The notes under the pieces were generated by a model. That model saw nothing but the letters and a program-made list of their open reading frames with translations, did no database searches and was not told the DNA's origin. 64,000 nucleotides of DNA from Liolophura sinensis (Eukaryota; Mollusca; Polyplacophora; Chitonida; Chitonidae): NCBI RefSeq assembly GCF_032854445.1, contig NC_088300.1, positions 76,003,966 to 76,067,965 on the forward strand, in the 5' to 3' direction. The translations under genes were made by a program, and so were the position numbers. Shown piece after piece: positions 37,100-50,800 of the stretch (position 1 is its first letter; every line of letters begins with the position of its first letter).

Positions 37100-38900
37100 G
37101 TGGTGGTAGATCCTGAAATCTGGTGACAACTTATCATTACGTTCAAATCTAAGGTGAGAGACAAGATCAAAGGTTAAAGGTGAATCGGTGCCAAATGAAC
37201 TTCAGGCAGATCCGTAGTTTATCTATAAAGGGAAAATGTCTGTACTATGCCTAAAGTTCTGAAAACAGTGAAAGTACAATTTGGAGAATTCTCGTGCGCA
37301 TGCGTATTAGGCAGCGATGATGTCAAAAATGTATACTGGACTACATATAAAGAATGTTCTTCAGATGTAAGTTTCTGTAGCATGTATACGTATCCATATC
37401 TGCTGGCTGTAATGGACACATCCGGGTTATGTGACACTTGTCAGCGCTTTCAACACCATGTTTTTAGAACTATTTTGTAGATATCAGAATTTAATTTAAA
37501 ATGTCAGAAGAGATAAATTTTCTGTTCTGATACCCCAGAAATTTGCCATGAGAAAACTTTTGACTTATCTGGGATTAACGCCTAAAATATCAACAATGTT
37601 TCCCGGGTATTAATAACTGGGGTTTTCTTCACGTTCTCTTACACGCTGATAGTCTTTTTACTACCCAAGCTCGTGCTAATTGGTATATACATTATGTTAT
37701 GGGATTGGGCTTGTTCTGAGTGCTGAGTACTGACCCACCCCTTACCCACGAGATTCGGCCTTAGAGGCAGTTGAAGAGTTTTGGTGGTGTGTGAGACTTA
37801 TTCATATTTATCGATCTTCAAAAAAAAAACGCTTATGCTGCGGCTTTAGGTCAGAAGGTTTGTCAGGTACCTGGGGACAGGCGATGGTTTACTCTTTAGG
37901 TTGACCACCGGGGTTTTAATTCATAGCTTTAAACGCGAACGAAGAGAATAAATAGCCAATCAATGTTAAAGTATTTTCTAACGCTAAGTGAATGATATAG
38001 TTAGGGGGTTTTTGTTTGTGTGTGCGTGTGTTGGGGTGGGGTGGGGGTGGGGGTATTGGAATTCAAGTGGTATGTAATCATGAGAAACCACCATCATGAA
38101 TCTAGGGAATGAAATGATGGTAGTTTTGAAAGCACCATGATGGATGTACGCACGCGCACAAAACTAGACATCCACAGTAAGAACCAGCATCCATCGTGAA
38201 AATCCATCATGGCGCTACACAAACATACTTGTTTTCTGGGTCATTTTGCAACAGTTGGTTTTCTGGTGATCAGTGTTGATAGCCTACCTACATAAGTACA
38301 TGTGAACATAGCCATTACAGTGGGCCTTAAATATTTTATGGATATTAATTGTTACAGTGGAAATTAATTTATCCGAAGTATTGGACACACAGTTTTATTT
38401 CATTCCATTATAACTTGAATTCCCTTTAAAAATTATTTAATGCATGATTTCCAATTAACGGACTGATTATAGCAACAATAATGGCGACCATGCCACACGT
38501 ATAATTTTGAATTTACACTGCTTTTTCAGTTTTACTCTAGAAATGCATACGAAAAGGCGAATTGTATCAAAAATTTTGTTGTCATGCAGTGTAGTAATAT
38601 ATAGACATATTTAGTGTGATTTGTCTAAAAGTAACCTTCGCTATTAATCAAACGCCTAAAGACTTAGCTGAACATTTCGTTTATTGTTGATTCGACCAAA
38701 GTACTGGCTTTCACGACTGTCTTAACGCTAGCTGAAGGCTTCCTCTGCCAATATGTTATCCCTTCATGATTGTGTGCAATACTTAAACTGAAGGCCCGAA
38801 TGTTATCGGAGATCAATATTTATTGCAGTACGGCGGAACGGATATTGTATGCTGTGGTATCTTTCCATGACATCGCTCGGTCACCTGTTGAGGTCTACGG
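37100..38900. other. Anonymous sequence with scattered imperfect inverted repeats
   Basis: Around 38080-38215, CATCATGA and its complement recur (for example CACCATCATGAATC and GAAATGATGGTAG), suggesting a small degraded hairpin element. An NRF1-like TGCGCATGCGTA lies at about 37297. Nothing else is seen. Confidence 0.3.
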
Positions 38901-38906
38901 CTTATT

Positions 38907-39218
38907 ACAGGTGTATCGATTGGTCAGGCTGTTGTATCTGACCCCAACATACTTGTACGGCCGCCTACGAGTCCTCATGTCCTGTACATGGACGCGAGAC
39001 TGTGTCCGCCTACAGGTGAACGCCAAGACGCCTGTCAGCCGTCATTGGATGAACACGTTCTGTATCTATTTTTGAAGAACATCTTCTCCACAGACAAATC
39101 TAGTGGAAACATTTTGCCTATCCGATCCGTGATGCCTCAAAAACAACCCGGCGAGAGCAGTATTGACCTAACCGGTTGTATTGGGAACGATGGGATGATT
39201 TGCTCGCGTGCTGCTTAA
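38907..39218 (+). pseudogene. Possible coding remnant or terminal exon
   Basis: After a TTATTACAG acceptor-like site, one frame stays open to TAA at 39216-39218. It includes a Pro/Arg-rich stretch (ILVRPPTSPHVLYMDARLCP) and a polar end. No partner exon, start or family was found, so it may be a relic or chance. Confidence 0.2.
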
Positions 39219-42200
39219 TCATCTCGGTAAATCAGACATAATACACTATATAGTATCGAATAAGCAAGCCAAACGTGGCGTCAAGCAATCCGGTAATGAA
39301 ACAGCGAAAGAGTTTCTATTACACCAACAAGACTTAATAATCTGGATGTAAGTTACGTCTGATGAGCTTTGTGTTCTCCGCCCTTCAACTTTTTACATAT
39401 AGTGAGCAGGAAAAGGCTTTGCGCATGTCATGCCGCGGTGAAATTCGCATTAAAAACAAAAAACGTGTGATAATTCTGTACTCTTCGGTAATATTACACT
39501 GTTCTGCTGCCAGATTATCTCATGCAGGCCAGGTTACGTAAATCGGACGATGTTCTATGAGATGCTATACAATAATTTGTCCTCTTCCATGAGAAATCGG
39601 GTAGTGAACCGTGGGAAGATATTGAATGGTTCGGGTTTTACGACATGGCTGTATTTCAGAAATGCGCTGAAGAAATCCTGTTTTTAATTCCACGACTTAG
39701 TTCATAGTTTTGAGAGAACGAAGATGTTTTCTGCATGGTGACACTCTTTTTCCCAACATCCATCGATCTGCATTTTGTAATTTATTATCCAATGCCATAT
39801 ATTGGTGAGAGACTCATTGCACATTTATTACATCAAAACAACTGAAAGAGGTAGCTACGACTAACTTATATAGGTAAAACAGGTGAAAAGAAAACATGTT
39901 GCTATGAAAATATGTCGTTAGTGTTAAGATTACGAGTGTCAAACGAATTCAACAATTAAAATCATACTGTTGATAAAATACTTTAAACTTACATACAATA
40001 TTTATGTGAACGCTTCATTGAACCTAGTGTCTAACATTACTGGTGCATATGAAAATTGAAACTGGAACATGTGCAAGTGTTGTCAAGTGCAGACCTATAT
40101 AAACATAAAAAATTGTGTCAGTGTTCAGTGATACAGTTCTGATCTTAAATGGATAATTTTACATTGATTATCTGCTGATCAGATTGAAGCTATTTTTCCA
40201 GGAAATACAGAAGCTAGTTCACAGTCTCATTCACCTTCAACACACTTGTCTGTCTTGAACAGCCACGTTGTTTGCTCCAATCTGTTTGATCTCCTTTATC
40301 TCAACACATAAAGTCAATTGATTTAGCCAAAAATTTGCTTTTCCTTATAAAAAGGGTCAAAGGCCTAATTGTTCTTTTTCGCACCAGCAAAAGTTGTTAT
40401 AACCTGAAAAAGATTAAGGTCTCTCCAAACGGTTTTCATTGAACGGATTATTTTGTATTGTTTGAAGACCGACGTGGGTGTGTTTCATATTTAAAATTTT
40501 TTGTTTCGAAAAGTATTTGGGTCAGTCCTTCGATTTTACATAGCCGACTCGTGTGCTGGTGTATTTAACCAAGGCTTTTCTGTTTGTGGTTTGTACCATT
40601 GAGATTATGGTGACAAGTGGACACCTGTTTAATTTCCATCTATATATACAGATAACACGTCATATACACGACCAGACGCTCATTGTGCGGACGATTGGTA
40701 TTAGTAAGGGTAATCTGTATATATTACGGAAGTAACATATGCCATAATTACACAGCCGTATTCTCTTACAAAAAACTTGATTATAATCCATAAAGACACA
40801 GCTAAATGCTCCTTTACAAATCTTTATTTACCCACCACAAAGGATCTGCTGCAGATCATGCAGTTGTACATTTACGTACATTATCTTTCAGCTAGCTTTG
40901 GTGATTTATAAGAAGCAATGTTGGCTAAGAGTCGTCGTCTCAACTACAGTCATCCATTACTGCTATATTTCCATTTTTTCGCTGCAGTGGTGCACGCTTT
41001 TTGCACAATGACACAATTGCACCGTCTCCGAAAAAAGCGTTTGTCCACAAAGGTTCAAACCCAAGGAGCAATATGTTTTTGCTAGACGCAGTATTTGATA
41101 ATGTTACCGAGAGCTGTAGAAGCCACAGTTTTGGAACAACACCCTGGTAGAAACAAGACTTTAAAGAAGTGCAGTGCAACAGTGTAAATGCAACTGTTTA
41201 GAAACTACAACATTACTTAAACAGGGAGCTAGCAGGAACATTCCAGAATCATCATCAGCACAAACATCATTTCTCTTTCGAACATTTCTTCGGGGAAAAA
41301 ACACGTCATTTTACTCTTTTAATCCGTTAACACTTTCTTAATTACATGGAAAGAGTGTGAAATTCAGACTAACATTTGCACAATAACGCGCAAGGCTTCC
41401 TGAAAAGCGGTGGCGGCCTAGCGTGAATAATTAAACCTCTTTTTTTTTCTCAATTTCAGCTGTTCACCCTATAAATACAGTGCCTTGAGCGTGAATTATT
41501 GTCACCATTCCCACCACCGTGGCTCTAGGCCTATACAATGTCACCATTACCAGCATCACCACCCCCAGTAATATGGACATAGAAAACTTACTGAAAATTC
41601 ACCGACAACACAAACGCTTTTGTAAAATGAGTATTTGTCTGGCACAGGTAAAAATCCCAAGTTTCGCTAAGGTACATCCGGCAAAGACTGGCGTGTTCTC
41701 TGAGAATGACGCCTTCAGTTTCCCCGCACCTCGGTGTCTGACGTCCCACGTACGCTGGCCTCGTGCAATCCTGGTCGAGGCGAGCTTTCTACCTTATCGA
41801 TTTTCTTTATCTCACGTGATAATATGTATTTAGGTCGCACATATGTTCATCTCTACACGAAGGCCTGGCAAAGGTATTCAGTTCCCAAGCGCAAACTGCC
41901 AGGATGATATCATTATGGTTCATAAATGCATAATTTTGTGTTCTGTTTAGATTCTCTCCAGATTCCAATATTGTGATGCATGCATCGTTTTACACATTTC
42001 AGTTACTAGTTAATAATTTTATAATTTTATACGCCACGAGAAATGTGGCAGAAGTTCAGAATTGGTGATCGAAAATCAATAAATATCCCCTAATGAATGT
42101 ATACCTATGACCAACTGTCACATTACAGGCATATAAAATAAAGAATAATATGTATGTAGGAAGCCTACCAGATTTTAAGTTTGTTTTAGTTTTTTTTAGT

Positions 42201-42660
42201 TTTGAAGTGCAAGGCAACATGTTTATCAGTTTGGGTAGGCATCAGGACAGCCTTTACACTTTATGCGCTTCGTTCCATTATGAAACACTGTAGCATGTTG
42301 TTTAAACAAGAACATTGACGACAGTGATTTAACCAATGAAAATCGTAGGAATTGATACCGCCATGCTCCATGCCTTCTTAAGGATCGATATTACCACAAA
42401 ACGCGACGAGATTTTAGAGTGCCTATAACGGTTGATGTCCAGTGTGTTTTGTTTTTGCAAGATTAATGTTGTCAGTAAGAATGTTACATGATCAGTGGTA
42501 TCAGGCAGAACGGTACACCGCTTATGTTTAAAATAGATACCGGCGCTCTCGATTTTCACATTGCGCGATTTTGCTTACTTCTTCGCAATATCTCAGTTAA
42601 GATGTATGTTTGTAAACCTTATGTGGGATACCTTATATACATTTGGCGTAGTTTTATTTT
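39219..42660. other. Anonymous intergenic sequence
   Basis: No supported gene or repeat. Open frames such as 41519-41833 and 40940-41179 have no context. Confidence 0.4.
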
Positions 42661-42689
42661 TTTTTTTCAATAATCTACGGAACTACCAG

Positions 42690-42985
42690 GTAACATTGAT
42701 AATATACCGTTCTCTCTGAAAACATTGATAATGAAGATTGTACTGAAAAAAAATTGATCATGTATATATCGTTCTGCCTGCAAAGATTGATCATGTAGAT
42801 ATCGTTCTGCCTGCAAAGATTGATCATGTATATATCGTTCTGCCTGCAAAGATTGATCATGTAGATATCGTTCTGCCTGCAAAGATTGATCATGAACCGT
42901 TCTGCGCGCATGAAAAAATAATAGTTTACCGGTCTGCCTTGAAAACATTAATTGTGTACCGCTTCTGGTTGAAATTAGGACAATA
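42690..42985 (-). repeat. 33-bp minisatellite, minus-orientation arm
   Basis: Units read on the minus strand as CAGGCAGAACGATATACATG, ATCAATCTTTG. The four central copies are 33 bp and nearly identical; flanking units are more diverged. They are the same family as the array at 43195-43880 but in the opposite orientation. Confidence 0.85.
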
Positions 42986-43194
42986 AACAATAAGATCGTA
43001 ATAATTTCTTCAGCATGTCGTGTACCATTTGGGCTATCAAGAATTCCAGATTAAAAGTTGACATACAGAATTACCAATCACGTCAGAACAAAATGGTTCC
43101 GGTTGTTAAGGTGTGCTTCCACCTTTCTCCTGAGATAACTAAGAGTATGTTATGTGTTGTCTTTCTTTAATGTTTCAGACGGAATGAGGTACAG

Positions 43195-43880
43195 GATTAA
43201 TATTTTCAAGCACGGCGGTATATGATCAGTGTTTGCAGGCAGAACGATACATGATCAACTTTTTTCAGTAGAATGGCAAATTGTTAATGTTTTTAGGCAG
43301 AACAATACAGTTTTAATGTTATATGCACAACAGTACACTATTAATGTTTTCAGGCCGAAGGGTACATGGTCAATGTTTTCAGGCGGAATGGCACTTTTTT
43401 CATGTTTTCATACAGGGCGGTACTCGACCAATTTTTTTCCGACAGAATGGTTCATAAATTAATAATGTTTGTAGGCAGAGCAGGACATTATTAATGTATT
43501 CAGACAGAAAGATACATGATCCATGTTTTCAGTAAGAACGGGACATTAATTAATGTTTTCAGACAAGGCGGTACATTATTAAAATTTTCAAGTAAGCAGA
43601 ACCGTGCGTGATGAATTTTTTCAGGCAGAATGGTAAATTATTAATGCTGCAGACAGAATGGTACACGGTGAATGTTTTGAGGCAGAACGGTACACAGCTA
43701 ATGTTTTCAGACAGATCGGTACACGGCTAATGTTTGTAGACAGAACGGTTCACGGCTAATGTTTTCAGGGAGAAGGGAACACGGCTAATGTTTTCAGGCA
43801 GAACGATACACGGTTAATATTTTCAGGCAGAACGATACACGGTAAATGTTTTCAGACACAACGGTACATACTAAACATTT
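43195..43880 (+). repeat. About 30-bp minisatellite, plus-orientation arm
   Basis: About 20 diverged units such as AATGTTTTCAGGCAGAACGG, TACACGGCT. With 42690-42985 it forms a large imperfect inverted repeat around about 200 bases of single-copy DNA. Confidence 0.85.
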
Positions 43881-43889
43881 TCAGGTACT

Positions 43890-45005
43890 ACGTACGGTGT
43901 ATATTTTACCCTACAAGTACTGTTTGTAGGGTATTGTCCACACCAGGATATCGATAAAAAACTGTTATCAAACCCTTGCTCTCCCGGACATAGGCCTGTA
44001 TAGACATAGCGCGGCGTATACTAACTAGCCGTATATGCGGGTCACTGAATGTTCCAACGGCTTTCCAAATTGATATGGTGGTTTATCTAAACTATATAAA
44101 GTTTGGGTTTTTTAGGCCTATATTCAGAACATGTATGGAAAATGTCGGACCTGTTCCATTTTCTGACAGGCCTACATTCACGTTGCTCTATCAATAGGCC
44201 TCCGAGGTTTGCAAAATAGGCTCTCAACAAACTGAAAAGAGAAATAAAAAATTTTTTATCCAATACTCCCTAAGATACATGGTGTAAAAAAAAATACTCA
44301 GAAGTTTCCTTGCACTGGGTGATAGCTATATATGCCGTATATCTCTACAAGGGACAGTGGTATTAACTCGGATTTTACCTTGCATGGGGCTATAATCATG
44401 CCTATGCCGAATCTCTGCGACGGACAACTATATAAACTGGGAATTTACCTTGCGCTCTTGTTTCAACTCGGACTGGAAGAATTTTTTGAGCAGAAAAATA
44501 AATTGCGACCAGATTGTATGGATGTAAGCCTACATGTAGATATATATAGGCTATAGTCCAAAGTGAAGTGTTTATTATATGCCTCGGTGCTATAACACCA
44601 AGCTATCTATAGCCCGGGCGTGGTCAACAAACCAGTCTTAGAGCATGAAAGTCCAGGTGTAACTCATACACCTGTTGCCCCATGTATGAGGTAAGTTGAC
44701 ACACCCCGAGGGACAAGTTGATTCAGGCTGTACAGAAAAGTGCAAGCTTTGCGTGATAGCCCGAACGTGTACTACGCCTACCAAGCGATCATATGATCTA
44801 TATTTTTGAGTTTAAACTGACAATTTTACAACATAAATAGTAAATTCCCTTTGATCAATGAAGTCCTGTAACCTATTAAACTGTGAAAGTTGAACCTAGC
44901 AATAGGTACGTCACGATATACGTAATACGTTCCAGCATCTCGCGAGGCCGTGTGTGTTTTCCGGAACTCGGGGATACTTATGTAAAAACAGTCCTACGCA
45001 TAAAA
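43890..45005. other. Anonymous sequence
   Basis: An imperfect duplication of about 85 bases occurs around 44310-44460 (TTTACCTTGC recurs). No gene was seen. Confidence 0.35.
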
Positions 45006-45010
45006 ATTCC

Positions 45011-45257
45011 TATTTATTTATTTGGTTGGTGTTTTACGCAGTATTCAAGAATATTTCACTTATAAGACCATGGTCAGTATTATGGGGGGAGGAAACCTGG
45101 CAGAGCCATGGGGAAACCCACGACCATCCGCAGATTGTTGGAAGACTTTCCCACGTACGTCCGCAGAGGAAGCCAGCGTGAGCTATACTTGAACTCACAG
45201 CTCTTCGGCTGTTGCGCCGCGCTAGCGTGCTAACCCTGTCGGCCACGGAGGCCCCCT
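45011..45257 (-). mobile_element. Full-length tRNA-derived SINE
   Basis: Reverse complement of the family at 20361: GGGGGCCTCCGTGGCCGACA head, B box GAGTTCAAGTA, central GTACGTGGGAAAGTC and tail AATATTCTTGAATACTGCG ending in AAATAAATA. Flanks share only TAAAA(A)TT, so the target-site duplication is eroded. Confidence 0.9.
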
Positions 45258-45259
45258 AA

Positions 45260-47160
45260 AATTATTCAAAAGTAATTAAAAGGTATGACTGTATAAGTAA
45301 AGTGTAGTCTATAGTTTTTATTGTACAAGCATTATACTCCAATCATCTGAACACCGTACTGATTTAAATCTGTTACACTCTGTCACGGTGCGGTGCATAA
45401 AACAATATATACAGAGAATCATTCCGCACAATCAGTATTTACAGCTGTTTGGAAGTACAATTACATTGGTAATTCCCCAAGTTGAAAATGTGCGGGATTA
45501 AAACATGTTATTTGTTGTTTTCACCAGAAAACACACTGCATATATGTAGGTGGTGTCAATAAGCCCCTATACCTAGCCTACTTGCCTGGTGCGTGACACA
45601 TGAAATACGATAAACTGGCTGTAGTATCAATACTGTAGTCCTCTAACAGACGTCATATTCCACCGGCACGAGATTTACAGCGGTAGCCTACCAAATGTAG
45701 ACGTAGAGTCGGACATTGCGTAGAACGGTATTTTTCTAGTACAGAACTAAATATATGTCTGCACACACCAAGTCTGCCCGCTCTTCACACGGTATGTACA
45801 TGTGAACCTAGCTCTAAGATCGGTTGGCCATATTCCTACTTGGCTTCCACATTAACCACTGCCAACGCTGTACGCCATAAAAAGATGTGTCCCGTGATCT
45901 TAAAGTCATTCTGAATTCATATCACCTCATTATGTGGGAATAATAAAGACCATAACACCACAAAGAAAACAACTGTAACCGACGCATCCACTCGGACGGC
46001 ATCAGAACTTCGCAAGTCGCCATTTTTAAAGCACGTGTCTCGATTGCTCTTCCCAAAATTAAGATCATCTGTTTTCTCAACATAATTGATTATACTTCAT
46101 TTCTGTTCATTATTAACACACATATTAAAGTTAACACTCCCACACAATTTGTCAATCAGCCTTTATACGGTGTACATATCATTGGTTTCAATCAAATCAT
46201 TCCATGGGTTTATCTTCTTCCGGAAGATGCAGAGTGCGACCGACTCTATTTGAAAATGGCGGTCAGTGAAGTTTGGCTTGTTGCCGATGTAACAGATACA
46301 TTTATGTTATTTGTGAAATTTCCATCTTTCTCTCCAATGCATGAGGCACAATGACGAGTAGCCGGAAGAATCGTGTCATGGGTTTGTCGGCTGCGTTTAT
46401 TGCCATGGGCATAGGCCTACTCCTGTATCAATGAAACCGTCTCACCGTGAGACCAGTTTCTCTCTTTCGCCTTTGGCGCGGCCGTTTTGCCCAGGTCACG
46501 TACCTTAAGACGGTCACGTTATTTCTACACGCCCGCTGATTGGCTACATTCACTCAACTTGACTCAAGTTGCTGATAAAAAATACACATGCACATTTCCG
46601 ATTCAACGAAGTTGGATGGTGTTGAATGTTGTTGAAGGGAATCGAAGAACCAGTCCAGGCCACTCAACACGACTCAACTTATCGACTCAACTAGAAGTTG
46701 ACTCTTGCTGAATCAACAAAAGTTGTGTGATGTTAGATATAGTCATCAGACGGGGCTTTAGACTCAGTATCAGGAGAAGACAAAGCTCTTAATATAATCA
46801 AAATACCCATATCTGAGTTGATGTAACCTTCAATGGGGGTTTACATATACCTGTTATTATAAGATAGAGGTGTTTTTACGATAATTATACAGAAGACGAT
46901 TACAAATCAACGGTATATATACATCCCTGTTGTATGTATGGATGTAAATGTGATTAAGGTTTAACGTCGTAGTTAACAATGTTTCGGTCATATGACGACA
47001 AGCGGTCATTAGGTGTGTGTACAAATACTGTGTCTTCTTGAGGCAGGGCGAGTCCATTCCGCTACAGAGTGCTGCTCCACTACATAGATGATATGTGCCT
47101 TTGAAACTACCACCTTGGACAAGAAATAGGTAGATTTTCCTGTCTTCGAATGTTATTTGT
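45260..47160. other. Anonymous sequence with a MITE-like segment
   Basis: 46550-46735 is rich in GTTGAGTC/GACTCAAC words in both orientations (CAACTTGACTCAAGTTG is a palindrome), as in short non-autonomous DNA elements. Its ends and class are not resolved. Confidence 0.35.
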
Positions 47161-47184
47161 GATCGCTTGGTGACAATAAGCGGT

Positions 47185-47345
47185 CAACCACGCCCGTGCC
47201 AGGATCAAACCCGGGTTGGGTCATAACAAAGACTTGCAAAACGGTACTTCCTTGCCTCGTTTGGCGCTCAGCAGAGAGGTTAGAGCACGGAAACCGGTTG
47301 GCCCGGTGTCCGTATAATGTGACTGGGTGGGGAGTCATGTCTGGT
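47185..47345 (-). mobile_element. Probable second-family SINE or dispersed repeat
   Basis: On the minus strand it holds a B-box-like GGGTTTGATCCTGGC; on the plus strand GGTTAGAGCACGGAAACCGG and CCGTATAATGTGACTGGG recall a dispersed element I associate with mollusc genomes. No target-site duplication was identified. It lies about 0.5 kb upstream of TMEM30. Confidence 0.45.
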
Positions 47346-47699
47346 ATATATTTAAATACATATAATATATATTTAAAACTACCGTACCAACAAGCGATAT
47401 TCAAGCACCACGGATACTGCGTGAGAGCGACGTGATTACGTAACAACCATGTAACAGATTGCGGAAAGGCCCGCCTATGACATCAGCAACGCTTTGACAG
47501 GATTATACTCAACATGGATGAAATGACATCGGAATATGTTAAATCAACCGTTTTCCTGCCATGCATGTCAGCAAAGTGGGCGTAGTCTAACCAGTGAGTT
47601 TTAAGTAGGAATGCAGTGGTAGATGGTTAAAATAAATGATAAATGCCCATGACTGCAAAGCTTGGGTAAAGTGATGGACCTTCCCGCAATCTGTTACAT

Positions 47700-47840
47700 C
47701 TACTAACGAATTCCTGTGAATCTCGCGAGATTTCCATGGAACTCAAATAGACCAACCTTTATGTGTATGGTGATAACATTTTATCCTAGGGTAATATTCC
47801 GGGTGGTACGTCATTTTTGTTCAGGCTGAAAGATGGCGAC
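47700..47840 (+). promoter_or_regulatory. TMEM30 core promoter motifs (TCTCGCGAGA; YY1-like start)
   Basis: The palindrome TCTCGCGAGA lies at 47721-47730, about 100 bases before the ATG. This exact ten-mer is a known core element of many TATA-less housekeeping promoters. A CRE-like half site TACGTCA lies at about 47808-47814. The start codon sits in AAGATGGCGAC (47830-47840), one base from the YY1 consensus often found at the 5' ends of genes. No TATA box is apparent. Confidence 0.6.
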
Positions 47841-47893
47841 AACTACTCCAGGAAGTGCGACAGATGAGAAATCTAAAAGCAAGAAACCTAGAG
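47833..47893 (+). CDS. TMEM30A: TMEM30 exon 1, cytosolic N-terminus
   Basis: 20 codons plus one base, starting at an ATG embedded in AAGATGGCGAC. It encodes a Thr/Ser/Lys-rich cytosolic tail ([20 protein letters not shown]). The donor is AGAG|GTAATA. Confidence 0.9.
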
Positions 47894-50800
47894 GTAATAT
47901 TCATGTCTAGTGTTTATTTAATGTGTTTATGAATGTATTGTCTGTGTTTGTGACATTCTGTAATGGCAGTCTATGGGATTCTGGTCATGTTTAGCCTTGT
48001 GGTTTAGTGACAAATATCGATGTTGTTGTTGTCGTTGTCGTCTTGACATAATGTGGATATATAATTTATGGTGGCATGTGTGTTAGTGACTTTGGCTTCA
48101 GGCTTGGTCTAGTGTATTCACCGTAAACTACTTTACTCTTTTACAACAGTTAAAATTGTTTGTTCTACCGGTAAGCCCTACAAAAAAAAAAGCCCATGTC
48201 ATGGTAGTGGTCTGCTTTTGCTAGCCCAAGACCTCGGTGTAAGGATGGCATATACATACTGATACGCAGGGACTGCTGGTCACCTGTTGGCTTACAAAGA
48301 GCTACCACTTCGTTGAATTTCCATGCATGGAAAATATTGCAAAAATATGCAAAATATTTACACACTTTTTGCCACAATCGCTACTTGCTTTTACATCACC
48401 ATTCTCCTGTAAATCTTAGCCGAAGTGGAAAATAGGCTCATATTTAGCTAGTTGCCATGCGCTGCCATGTTTTCAAAATCTGAGTCAGCAAGGCGCGCAT
48501 GCGCAGCAGCGGTTGACCTGTCTGTGAAATTTAAAATGGAAATGGATGAGGAAGATAACCCCTCTTTTCTACTGCAAACTTACTTTGACAGTTCACACAA
48601 ACTGTGGGGTCTGTCATTCTGCTCCAAGTAATTGCAAATTCGCGCCTCTACAGTAACATGCTTTTCTGTATGTCAAAACTAACATCCAGCTGACCAAAAC
48701 ATAGAGACGTGGTGAAAGGTTAACCACACATGTGCAGGGAGGAACAACCCGATTTATTAATAAATTAAAGGCTACAGAATGTGAAAAATATTGGCAGAGG
48801 AATAGAGAATGTCTTGGTGAAAATAATTTATTGGATTTTTGTGGGGTTAATTCATGTATTGGCTCATTTTACACAGATTTTTGTTGCCCTCCTTAAATAC
48901 CAATATTCCAACCTGGAAGACTCCTCGACTGTGATCTACGCCTAACCTCATATTAAAAGATCACAGCTGAGATCCTTGGCTACGGTTTTGTGTGGTGAAT
49001 GATGATTCTGACATCTAGAAGGAGTGTGCTAGTTTAAAATTCTGACATTCATCGCAACACCAAGTCCATTGCCACCTCTCAACAAACATGGCCAAACTCC
49101 CATCTCCTTCCCACTCATGGCAATCTATCTCACCTCCTCTGCTCTTTACAGTGGAATCTTTAATACAGTCCTCTGAATTTGCAATCTTCACGAATTAAAC
49201 TAATTAACTCGCTGCATTGTGGTCACATTGACTTCTAGAACTTTGGTGGTACCGAGTTTCTTGCCATCGACAGCTACTTTGAGGTGTCACATGACCTACT
49301 TCTGGGTTTGAAATGCAACTGAGTTTTAGTATTGGACTCCTTGAAAAAACTATTACATTCCCATCAATGTCTACAAGAACAACTTCAGCCTTCTTAATTC
49401 AACCCAAAAAGGGATAAAGAAGAACTTGTATTTTTAGTGCAGGTAACTTCAGGTGCCGTAAGAGCAGACTTCTTTGAGATCGGTGTCATTGAGTTGGAAA
49501 TGTGCAGCGATTTTTTCGAGAGGCAGCGAGGGAATTTTAAAATAGCACACTGAGTTCATCTAGGTGAATTAGGGTCTTGTTAGATAAATTTATCTTGCTA
49601 AATAAATGGCCAGAGTTTTGAAACAACGTGTTGGCTCCATCCAGATTCTCTAGGCTTACATCATTTACTTAATGCTGTTTAATGTTCAGGGGATTATTTT
49701 GTACATATAGATGGGTCATAGAAGACCTGTATTTTAAAATCTGTCAAGCTAATCATGTACTCATTCTGTTTAACTTCTACACAAAACCCTAGGTCAGGAC
49801 CTGACCAGTGACCAGAGATGTATAAATGAAATATTTTTGAGTGTGATAGTAAGAGAAGGTCATCATTGTTTTCCACTTTTTTTTTCAGAGACGAGATTTA
49901 AGCAGCAGAAGTTACCTGCCTGGCAGCCTATCCTCACAGCCAGTACAGTCCTGCCTGCCTTCTTTGCCATTGGAATAGCCTTCATTCCATTAGGAGTAGC
50001 TTTACTGGTTACCTCAAACAATGTAAGCAGACTTATGGTGCTGTTCACTCCTAAGCATACCGCCTGACTAAAAGAACGTTTCGTGTGCACTAACAAGGCA
50101 TCCGTGGCTGAGTGGTTTGCATGTTAGCACAGCACAATGACTCAGAAGCCCCTCACCAATATGATCACTTCCACTCCAGTTGTACGTGGGAAGCTCTGCC
50201 AGCAGCCTGCAGATGGTTATGTGTTTCCTCTGGGACCTGCTCAGTTTCACCCCACCATAATGCCGGTCACTTTTGAGTTAGACGTAAAAGACCAATCAAA
50301 TAAATAAATGTTTTATTTATAAAACAAGTGTTTATGAAATAAATGTCTACTAGCCCCTGACTAGTGAGCTTGTGGGTTAAACTGGTTTAGCTCAGGCTCC
50401 AGGTATCAGAAATTTGTAATGTTTTAAATTTGGGGTGTCCATAAAGCATAACCTGGTAGCCCAGTGTGTTGACCAGGACTAGCTAGGTTCTTACCAGTCA
50501 GATGTACATGTATGTTGTACATGTTTTTATTTAGATTTCTTCAGAGTTTAGGCAGTAACAATGAAAGTTTTAAGTGACCAAACCACTAGTGCATGACAAA
50601 AACTCTTCCTTGCCTCATATTCAGAACATTTAAATATACTTCATAAAAAAAATTGGATAAAATTACAATAGTCCTTGTAAAGTGAATGAGAATTTATTTT
50701 AAGATACTCAAATACAGCAAAAAAAATAAATCAAATATTTTTTTTGCATTTTTTCTTTTAGATAAAAGAAGTGACTGCTGATTACACATTCTGCAAAGAG

